Origin: Fidelibacterota bacterium
GTDB taxonomy: Bacteria > Fidelibacterota > UBA2242
Assembly: GCA_023133185.1 (NCBI GenBank)
Contig: JAGLWX010000226.1
Span: forward strand, 1 to 5,225
Length of the DNA: 5,225 nucleotides
Direction of reading: 5' to 3'
Numbering within the stretch: the first letter of the stretch is position 1; each line of letters begins with the position of its first letter. Shown here one piece after another: positions 1 to 5,225 of this stretch. The notes beneath the pieces are model-generated. The model was not told the origin of the DNA. It saw nothing but the letters and a program-made list of their open reading frames with translations, and did not search any database. The position numbers were made by a program, and so were the translations under genes.

Positions 1-21
1 CTTTTATCCTCTGTTATCGGA

Positions 22-72
22 GTCTCGGCAAAGCCGAGACAGAGCCACGAAGTGGCAAAGAGTTGTGAACTC
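22..72. repeat. Three tandem triloop hairpins
   Basis: Three perfect inverted repeats lie head to tail. The first has 8-bp arms at 22-29 and 33-40 (gtctcggc/gccgagac) around a 3-base loop. The second has 5-bp arms at 44-48 and 52-56 (gccac/gtggc) around gaa. The third has 5-bp arms at 60-64 and 68-72 (gagtt/aactc) around gtg. The two spacers (41-43 and 57-59) are also exactly 3 bases. An alternative outer pairing exists between ctctgt at 9-14 and acagag at 39-44. The array begins 17 bases past the stop codon of the minus-strand membrane-protein gene, so it would fall in that gene's 3' untranslated region. It lacks a real U-tract on either strand, so a classical intrinsic terminator is doubtful. 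An intergenic palindromic repeat or an RNA 3'-end stabiliser are alternatives. The pairing is certain; the function is unknown. Confidence 0.7.
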
Positions 73-89
73 GCCCATGATTTCATTTT

Positions 90-311
90 TTAATTCTTCC
101 CTTCTCTATTTTCCTTCTTTTCTCGAACAGCTATCCAAGTCAAGATTATGCCGAAGATGATCGCAAAACGAAACGAGATCTTCCAGTCTATAGTACCTGC
201 CCCATGAACGATGAGGCTATAAAGAAAAGTAGTAATTGCAGCAACCACGAGGGTTAGAGCAAACACAGTCACAAAATTAGTGACTATTTTCTTGATGTTA
301 ATTTTCATCAT
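90..311 (-). CDS. Small two-span membrane protein of unknown function
   Basis: This gene encodes a 73-residue protein that I cannot assign to a named family. Residues about 10-35 form a hydrophobic span rich in V, A, L and T, preceded by a short lysine-bearing N-terminus. A short polar and glycine-containing stretch with 'HGAGTIDW' (about 36-43) follows, then a second span at about 47-62. The charged tail (REKKENREGKN) suggests that both ends face the cytoplasm under the positive-inside rule. The start is the first of two adjacent ATGs: a GAGG motif sits 8 bases upstream of it on the minus strand, a good Shine-Dalgarno distance, and only 11 from the second. The gene is separated from the amylase by 409 bases, so it is probably its own transcription unit. 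Small proteins of this general layout are, from memory, common hypothetical proteins in FCB-group genomes. Nothing ties it to sugar metabolism. Confidence 0.75.
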   Translation of the reverse strand: MMKINIKKIVTNFVTVFALTLVVAAITTFLYSLIVHGAGTIDWKISFRFAIIFGIILTWIAVREKKENREGKN

Positions 312-720
312 AATTTAAACCTCATTTCTTTTTAAGTTTGTGTTTCTACCTTTAAATATTTTACTTTTTTAAAGACGGGACTCGCGATTTCCAATAACGT
401 TAGTATATATCTAAGAGTAGACATATATCCACTTTAGCTTGAGTGTAAGGCAGACATATTCTCCCATTTTCATTGTAAATATCTACCTGCTTCTGGATTC
501 TTATTGATTCCGGTTTTGCTAACATTTTCAAACCGATTTTGTTCTTGATTAGTCATTTCCTTATCAGGAATTTATTCTTATCTCAGTAGTTTCGCAAATG
601 TTTTTCCATCGTTAAAAAGGAGTTGTGAAACATGATGAATTCGTAAAATATCTAACCGCAAAGACGCCTGTCTGCGTCCGGCGGCTGCCTGAGAGGCAGG
701 TATTTCAAATCCTCTATTCC
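312..720. other. Gap of 409 bases without a confident gene
   Basis: This AT-rich stretch separates the amylase stop from the start of the small membrane-protein gene. Its right end (656-699) holds a double hairpin, described separately. Its left end must carry the leader and promoter of the membrane-protein gene. I see the GAGG ribosome-binding site just upstream of that start but no promoter boxes I would defend. In the middle are two overlapping minus-strand reading frames, one of 41 codons (525 to 400) and one of 28 codons (556 to 470). Neither has a convincing ribosome-binding site: the 28-codon frame has AAGGA only one base from its ATG, and the 41-codon frame has none. They could be a tiny gene, an eroded gene or chance. 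No tRNA, riboswitch or CRISPR pattern was recognised. Confidence 0.6.
656..699. repeat. Double hairpin downstream of the amylase gene
   Basis: Two adjacent inverted repeats occupy this stretch. The first pairs ccgc (656-659) with gcgg (681-684) and gacgc (663-667) with gcgtc (674-678), around a 6-base loop and a small internal bulge. The second pairs ctgcct (685-690) with aggcag (694-699) around the 3-base loop gag. It is much more GC-rich than its surroundings. Read on the minus strand it begins 21 bases after the amylase stop codon, so it may protect the 3' end of, or help end, the regulator-amylase transcript. The gacgc/gcgtc stem is followed on that strand by only TTT, which is poor for an intrinsic terminator. 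The flanking words 'aaccgcaaagacgc' resemble, from memory, a dispersed repeat seen in many environmental genomes, so a repeat element is an equally good reading. Confidence 0.6.
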
Positions 721-3585
721 TTACTTCAGCAACGTAATTTTCTGGATTTTTTCAGTATCATTCCGTCGTATCACGAAGAAATAGACGCCGGATTGGAGTT
801 CGCGACCGTCGGAATCAGCTCCCTGCCATGCAAATGAATATCTGCCGGCTGGTTGATTATATTGATACTGTGAATAAACTTGTCGTCCAAGAATATCATA
901 TATTTGAAAATGAATATCCGATTGCTTTTCAAGATCGTATTGAAATGTCGTGCCGGCGTTAAAGGGATTTGGATAATTGGGATACAATGAAAACTTCTCC
1001 GGTAAGTCAGGCAATTCGTTGTCAATATCACTCAGAATATCCTGTTCCGGAGAATCAAGTTTCTGATCTGTATAAATATGAAACTCACCGGGCGCCAGTG
1101 GAATTGGATCTGTTGTAAACTGAACTTGTATGGAATCACCGGTAAAATAATCATACCAGACGCCGCCATAGGGAAAGTTCGGCGCTGCATCTACCGTATT
1201 CACATCAAAGTTGCCAAGCACCAGTACATCCAGGTCACCTAATAAAATGATCCGCTTTGTGGCTGTGCTAAGCGACAGTTGCACATTAGTATTGGGGTTC
1301 GTGAATACATCATTCTCGTTGCGCAATTTTAACAGAGCCTTGACAGTTTTATATAAATTTAACCTTGCTGGTTCGGTAAAATAATCCCATCTGACAGGTT
1401 TATCGCCACATCTTCCATTATAATCTATAGAATAATCATAACCAAGTTCGCCAAACTGCCAGATCATTTTGGGCCCGGGCAATGTATAAAAGAAAGCAGA
1501 TACCAATTTAATCCGATTGAGAGCTGTCGCCAGATCTTTCACATTATACTCACCGGAAGAATTGCCCCATTGCAGGTTTTTATACATCAACCGCTCTTCA
1601 TCGTGACTTTCCATATAAGTAACCAAATGAGGTTTGCTCCAACCGCGGGTTTTATAATAGCCCCAGGAAAAATCTGAATTGGAGTTCCAGCCCATAGATG
1701 CTTGATTATAGCTATGATTCATATTTCCCCATAACAAGGTTCCGTAATCAGCAAGTTCTTTCATTTCACCTGAATTTTCATCAACCAAATGCTCCAAAAT
1801 CACAAATGCCGAAGAATCTTCTTTCCATATTTCATCAGCCATTCGTTTTAGAATATTTATTCGATTTGCATCATAAGGTCCACTGCCTCCGCTTTTGTTA
1901 GTAAAACCACGTGTAAAATCAAATCTATATCCATCGAGATGAAATTCCTTTATCCAGTACTTATTTACCCGATCAATAAAATATTTTGTATGTTTGCTTT
2001 CGTGATTGAAATCATATCCCCAGTAAAAATCTGTATGAGGAGCAACTTTATTGAACCATGGACTTTGGCTTGTTGGTTGCCAGGTGGTTTCATTCAGGTA
2101 CATTCTAACCATGGAATAACTACCATACGCATGATTCAAAACCATGTCTCCAAGCACAGCAATACCTCGCCTGTGGCACTCATTTACAAAATTACGCAGA
2201 TCATCAGGTGTTCCATAATATTTATCAAGGGCAAAGTAAAAGGATGTATTGTAACCCCAACTGGAATTGCCTTCGAATTCATTGGTTGGAAGAAGTTCTA
2301 TTGCATTTATTCCAAGACTGTCCAGGTAATCCAATTTTACCAAAGCTCCATTATATGAATGTTTGTCAGTAAAATCCCTGATCAGCAATTCATAAATCAC
2401 CAGTTTTTCTTTGTCCGGTTTTTGATAACCATTATCTGTCCATGGAAATTCACTTGATTTTTTCTGAAAAGTGGAAACGATCTGATTTGTTTTATTATAG
2501 GGATATTCCGGTAAATCAGGAAATGTTTCTTCATCAATATATCTATCGTTCCATGGATCCAATACCAGTTCAGCATAAGGATCAGCAATCCTCAAATCCC
2601 CGTCAATAAGATATTGATATCGATATATTTGGTTTTCAGTAACATTTTCAAATTCATGCCAGAAAACAACTGAATCTTCAGCAGGAGAATATTTTTTCAT
2701 GAAATAATTTTTATCAACTTTCCAATAATTGAAATCCCCGATGAGATAGATAAATTCCTTGTATGGAGCAAAAATGGCGAGGATTGCACTGCCATCATCC
2801 ATGAAATTTACTCCGGGATGCACATTTTCCGGTAATGCTTCTTCAACCACCTCATTATTCACCATTGCACCAAAATACGTAGTATCCTGAATTCCGGCTG
2901 TATCGGACACAATAATTTCATATTGATATTTCCCTCTTTCAGAAGCAATTTCAGAATATTTTATAGAATTTACACCTTGATTGGCTGCCACAAGATTCTG
3001 ATTTTTGTAAATTTTGATGGAGTCAACTTGAGTATTAATTGCAGCAACTTTCACTTTAAATTCGATTTCATCGTCAATCTTATAAAAAACAGGACTCATC
3101 ATCACATTTTCAAAAGAAAAATGTACTGAAGGACTGTCTATTACAGCAGTTATTCCGGAATCAAAAAGGTCATAAAATATATCGGCGCCCCCGATATCAC
3201 GACCGCTTGGACCATCAGCGCCTGCACTGCGAAAGACAAAACAGAACTCGGTAATATTTTCTCCCGGATCGGTACTGTAAAATTCGTGAGGATAACCAAT
3301 AATCAATTTATACAAATCAGTACCAATTCTGGTAAGTTGAGGCTGGGTGTTATCATTACCCCAGGATTCAATTACATGTTGCCAGCGATTGCCATTTATA
3401 GTCACCCCTGTATGCGTATATACATCGCCGGTGTAGCCTTGCAGTCCGGCATCTCCCTGCGTGGCATCAAAATATATCACAATCGAGTCGTACTGTGTCG
3501 GATAAGATGGTGTTGAAGTGATTAGCTGCGCATACAGCAGATTTGCAATTAATATTGTTAATAATAAACCTGTTTGCTTTTTCAT
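721..3585 (-). CDS. Secreted GH13 alpha-amylase with C-terminal sorting domain
   Basis: This is a 954-residue extracytoplasmic enzyme of glycoside hydrolase family 13, expected to hydrolyse alpha-1,4-glucans such as starch. Residues 1-19 are a signal peptide (KK, then a hydrophobic core, likely cut after A19). Residues 20-145 form an unnamed probably beta-rich domain, 146-240 look Ig-like, and 255-350 resemble an E-set/CBM48 module with 'GDFNYW' at 283-288. The catalytic barrel spans about 395-760. Region I is 'DMVLNH' (480-485), region II 'GYRFD' with nucleophile D556 and R554, region III 'ILEH' with acid/base E598, and region IV 'SHD' with D662, so the catalytic triad is intact. A beta domain (about 765-840) follows, then a linker and a tail from 864 with 'NYPNPFN' and 'SGVYFF', typical of FlgD-like or type IX sorting domains. 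AAGGA sits 6 bases before the ATG. The exact specificity (amylase versus neopullulanase) cannot be read from sequence. Confidence 0.93.
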   Translation of the reverse strand: MKKQTGLLLTILIANLLYAQLITSTPSYPTQYDSIVIYFDATQGDAGLQGYTGDVYTHTGVTINGNRWQHVIESWGNDNTQPQLTRIGTDLYKLIIGYPHEFYSTDPGENITEFCFVFRSAGADGPSGRDIGGADIFYDLFDSGITAVIDSPSVHFSFENVMMSPVFYKIDDEIEFKVKVAAINTQVDSIKIYKNQNLVAANQGVNSIKYSEIASERGKYQYEIIVSDTAGIQDTTYFGAMVNNEVVEEALPENVHPGVNFMDDGSAILAIFAPYKEFIYLIGDFNYWKVDKNYFMKKYSPAEDSVVFWHEFENVTENQIYRYQYLIDGDLRIADPYAELVLDPWNDRYIDEETFPDLPEYPYNKTNQIVSTFQKKSSEFPWTDNGYQKPDKEKLVIYELLIRDFTDKHSYNGALVKLDYLDSLGINAIELLPTNEFEGNSSWGYNTSFYFALDKYYGTPDDLRNFVNECHRRGIAVLGDMVLNHAYGSYSMVRMYLNETTWQPTSQSPWFNKVAPHTDFYWGYDFNHESKHTKYFIDRVNKYWIKEFHLDGYRFDFTRGFTNKSGGSGPYDANRINILKRMADEIWKEDSSAFVILEHLVDENSGEMKELADYGTLLWGNMNHSYNQASMGWNSNSDFSWGYYKTRGWSKPHLVTYMESHDEERLMYKNLQWGNSSGEYNVKDLATALNRIKLVSAFFYTLPGPKMIWQFGELGYDYSIDYNGRCGDKPVRWDYFTEPARLNLYKTVKALLKLRNENDVFTNPNTNVQLSLSTATKRIILLGDLDVLVLGNFDVNTVDAAPNFPYGGVWYDYFTGDSIQVQFTTDPIPLAPGEFHIYTDQKLDSPEQDILSDIDNELPDLPEKFSLYPNYPNPFNAGTTFQYDLEKQSDIHFQIYDILGRQVYSQYQYNQPAGRYSFAWQGADSDGRELQSGVYFFVIRRNDTEKIQKITLLK

Positions 3586-3598
3586 CGATATTCCTTCT

Positions 3599-4432
3599 TT
3601 AATTTGAATTATTCTTCCGGTCTGTCTCTTCTATTAATTGATCCAGATGATCGACTTTCTCAGTCATCAGTTTCATAACGGTATCTGATACATCAATCTT
3701 CTTGCGCTGTCCATACAACGTGATATCAAGAATTATATAATTCACGGCTATTGTTAACACAGCGCGATTCTGAGTCCAGATTATCTGTTGTTCGTTGTCC
3801 ATATTTGCGGAACCCATTACCAGGTCTTTTGAATCTGTAACCATAATAATTTTACGATCCCAGAATTTCGATAATTTCTCTTCATCGACTCCGTAAGCGA
3901 ATACTTCACCTAATTCTTGATCGATTTCCGTAAAAGAGAAAGCGACGATCTCAACGCCGCGCTTTTTTGCAGCAAACAAGGGCTTTTTTAATTGCTCGAT
4001 TTCCCGTTTCCAGGCTGATATATAGATGGTTTCATGGCTTTCTTTAATCAAAGAAGTGCACAATTCCATCAAAGACTCATAGCCTCGAATATTCCAGAAG
4101 CCCTCGGATTCCGGCTTATTGTTGAAATTAAACAGATCCTCACGAAGTGATGATACTCGTTTTGAAAAATCCGATTCCAGTAAGGGAATCAGTTGTTTCG
4201 GTGAGAGCGGGATATAGCGTCGGGGTTTATCATGAATTGATATGACTATTCCCATGGCTTCCAGTTTTCTAAGGATCGTATAAATAACCGACCGGGGTAC
4301 ATCAACCTGCTGACTGATTTCATATCCGGTCGCGGGATTATTGCGTAACAGTCCCAGATAGGTTCGAGCCTCGTAATTCGTAAAACCGAGTTTATTCAAT
4401 TTACCCGATAAATCTTCAGGTATTTCGCTCAT
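3599..4432 (-). CDS. TrmB-family transcriptional regulator
   Basis: This 277-residue cytoplasmic DNA-binding protein resembles TrmB, the sugar-responsive regulator family best known from archaea. Residues about 10-75 are the winged helix-turn-helix, with the family's typical 'LGFTNYEARTYLGLL', a 'PRSVIYTILRKLEAMGIV' recognition region and 'PRRYIPLSP' in the wing. Residues about 82-105 form a charged helical linker, and about 110-240 form the effector domain, whose 'GSANMDN' (207-213) recalls the phospholipase-D-like fold. The HxK motif expected of an active phospholipase D is absent (WDRK at 191-194), so a ligand-binding role is likelier than catalysis. Earlier in-frame starts exist (TTG at 4459, ATG at 4453), but GGAGGAG lies directly before the ATG at 4432, which I chose. 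The amylase starts 13 bases after this stop, so the two are probably one operon. Control of starch or maltose genes is inferred from context; the ligand and the sign of regulation are unknown. Confidence 0.88.
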   Translation of the reverse strand: MSEIPEDLSGKLNKLGFTNYEARTYLGLLRNNPATGYEISQQVDVPRSVIYTILRKLEAMGIVISIHDKPRRYIPLSPKQLIPLLESDFSKRVSSLREDLFNFNNKPESEGFWNIRGYESLMELCTSLIKESHETIYISAWKREIEQLKKPLFAAKKRGVEIVAFSFTEIDQELGEVFAYGVDEEKLSKFWDRKIIMVTDSKDLVMGSANMDNEQQIIWTQNRAVLTIAVNYIILDITLYGQRKKIDVSDTVMKLMTEKVDHLDQLIEETDRKNNSN

Positions 4433-4434
4433 TA

Positions 4435-4441
4435 CTCCTCC
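4435..4441 (-). promoter_or_regulatory. Strong ribosome-binding site that fixes the TrmB start
   Basis: On the minus strand GGAGGAG precedes ATG at 4432, with two bases after the full motif, or four after the GGAGG core. Neither upstream candidate start (TTG at 4459, ATG at 4453) has a comparable motif; their upstream sequence is A/T-rich. This supports a protein of 277 residues starting MSEIPEDL, nine residues shorter than the longest possible reading. Confidence 0.75.
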
Positions 4442-4465
4442 GTTTTGGATCATATTCAAAAATTA

Positions 4466-4489
4466 TTACCAAAATATCCGATCCGGTAA
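4466..4489. promoter_or_regulatory. Candidate operator: inverted repeat TTACC-N14-GGTAA
   Basis: The arms ttacc (4466-4470) and ggtaa (4485-4489) are perfect inverted copies separated by 14 bases, with centres 19 bases apart, about two turns of DNA. That spacing suits a dimeric regulator. The spacer contains the tandem word atccg-atccg, running into the right arm. The repeat lies 34-57 bases upstream of the TrmB start, in the only sizeable gap of the cluster, where a promoter for the regulator-amylase pair would sit. Autoregulation by the TrmB protein is an inference. Arms of five bases can arise by chance, and I could not define -35 or -10 boxes with confidence. Confidence 0.35.
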
Positions 4490-4535
4490 ATACTTTTGTG
4501 AACAATACGTAGTTCTTCTTCCGCCCTGCCTTAGA

Positions 4536-5225
4536 TTATTCTTCAGCCTTTTCGGTCACTTCCATAGATAAGTGGCGGAACCATGAAAAATATAAAATAA
4601 CAGACAATATTACCGTAAAGATCAGCATGACTACAAAATTATCCCAGCGTTTCATAACAAACATCAGCCACATCAAAAACAGACATATCTGCCATGGCAC
4701 GGCAAAGAAAATCGAAAATATATCCCGGCGATTCTCGGCATTGACTTTACTGAGAAATTTTTCGGTAAATTTCTTCCTGATCGGCGTCCAAAATCCAAAG
4801 GGTCGGGTGATTTTATAAAAATTGCTTAAAACCTTTTCATCAGTAGGTTCAGTGAGTAATGTACCGATGATCGTACTCACCAGGGATAGTCCTGCGGAAA
4901 ATATAAACGCAAAATATTCCTCCGTCCCCTCGGGCATTACCAATTTCCAGACAATTGCCGCCACGGTGCCGGTCGCCATTCCAATAGCGTAACCGTAACC
5001 GTTAAGCCGCCACCAGTACCAACGCACCAGTTGCGGGACAATCATGCCGGCGCCGATACTCATGGTAATCCAGCCCCAGATATCATTGATATTTTTAATA
5101 AACAGCATTAGTATCAATCCGCAAACGACAATTAATATCGAAGCCCAATGACTATGTCGCATCTGCTTTTTATTATCAGCATTTGGATTTATATGTTGTA
5201 AATATATATCCTTCACCCAATAGGC
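4536..5225 (-). CDS. Sodium:solute symporter, C-terminal part (cut by window edge)
   Basis: The visible 229 residues are the C-terminal part of an inner-membrane carrier of the sodium:solute symporter (SSS) family, which couples substrate uptake to sodium entry. The frame is open through the window edge: the GTG at 5216 is preceded in frame by codons for A-Y-W, and 'KDIYLQHINPNA' fits the conserved 'NDlY...inPna' segment inside such proteins. The true start is therefore outside. In visible numbering, likely membrane spans are about 27-43, 47-66, 78-96, 104-124, 170-191 and 194-215. The segment 'QLVRWYWWRLNGYG' and the loop 'LLTEPTDEKVLSNFY...RPFGFW' are typical of the subgroup found in Bacteroidetes-like and planctomycete genomes. 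It lies just upstream of the TrmB regulator and amylase on the same strand, so a sugar such as maltose or glucose is a sensible guess, but the substrate-binding half is not visible. Confidence 0.88.
   Translation of the reverse strand, partial: AYWVKDIYLQHINPNADNKKQMRHSHWASILIVVCGLILMLFIKNINDIWGWITMSIGAGMIVPQLVRWYWWRLNGYGYAIGMATGTVAAIVWKLVMPEGTEEYFAFIFSAGLSLVSTIIGTLLTEPTDEKVLSNFYKITRPFGFWTPIRKKFTEKFLSKVNAENRRDIFSIFFAVPWQICLFLMWLMFVMKRWDNFVVMLIFTVILSVILYFSWFRHLSMEVTEKAEE

Noticed and set aside
22..72. Reading the hairpin array as a CRISPR array or classical terminator
   Set aside because: The units are not copies of one another and there are no spacers of CRISPR length. No run of T longer than three follows any stem on either strand.
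58..627. Shared decamer gagttgtgaa at 60-69 and 620-629, near both hairpin elements
   Set aside because: The flanks do not align beyond a few bases and the order of other similar words is swapped between the two sites. In several hundred AT-rich bases such a match can be chance, so it is not evidence for target duplication or a common element.
625..837. Plus-strand 70-codon reading frame starting GTG, with GGAG just upstream
   Set aside because: It runs through the double-hairpin element and then antisense to the amylase C-terminus. The GGAG is only 2 bases from the GTG, and the product shows no family features. The nearby ATGATG at 632 hits a stop after four codons.
771..1031. Minus-strand 86-codon frame inside the amylase gene
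   Set aside because: It is an out-of-frame shadow of the linker and sorting domain. The main frame shows intact sorting-domain motifs there, so there is no sign of a frameshift.
1939..2358. Plus-strand 139-codon reading frame
   Set aside because: It lies wholly antisense to the catalytic domain of the amylase, which has all conserved GH13 motifs in its own frame. Its product has no recognisable domain.
4536..5216. Taking the GTG at 5216 as the true start of the symporter
   Set aside because: The frame stays open to the window edge with residues A-Y-W that fit the family. The protein begins within a conserved internal segment and lacks the N-terminal membrane spans, so the gene is cut by the edge.

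Overview
The window looks like part of a starch or maltodextrin utilisation locus from an AT-rich bacterium of the wider FCB (Fibrobacteres-Chlorobi-Bacteroidetes) group. The main clue is the C-terminal tail of the large secreted amylase. It has a 'NYPNPFN' motif followed by a FlgD-like or type IX-like sorting domain, a style common in Ignavibacteriota, Calditrichota, Neomarinimicrobiota, KSB1 and related lineages. I cannot place it more precisely from sequence alone.

All four credible genes are on the minus strand, so transcription runs from high to low coordinates. At the right edge (5225 to 4536) is the C-terminal part of a sodium:solute symporter whose start lies outside the window. A 103-base gap follows, holding an imperfect inverted repeat that could be an operator. 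Next is a TrmB-family regulator (4432 to 3599), whose start is set by a strong Shine-Dalgarno sequence. Only 13 bases later comes a 954-residue secreted GH13 alpha-amylase (3585 to 721). Its ribosome-binding site fills that short gap, so regulator and enzyme are almost certainly co-transcribed.

Downstream of the amylase stop is a compact double-hairpin element (656-699). The rest of a 409-base gap holds no confident gene, although two overlapping tiny reading frames there deserve a check. The left end carries a 73-residue protein with two membrane spans (311 to 90) and, just past its stop, three tandem triloop hairpins (22-72).

The functional reading, which is inference, is that the exported amylase cuts alpha-glucans outside the cytoplasm, the sodium-coupled carrier takes up a small product, and the TrmB protein senses a sugar and controls the operon, possibly including its own promoter. 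No dramatic new system is evident. The least explained elements are the regularly spaced triloop hairpin array, the putative TrmB operator, the unnamed N-terminal domain of the amylase and the small reading frames in the 312-720 gap.
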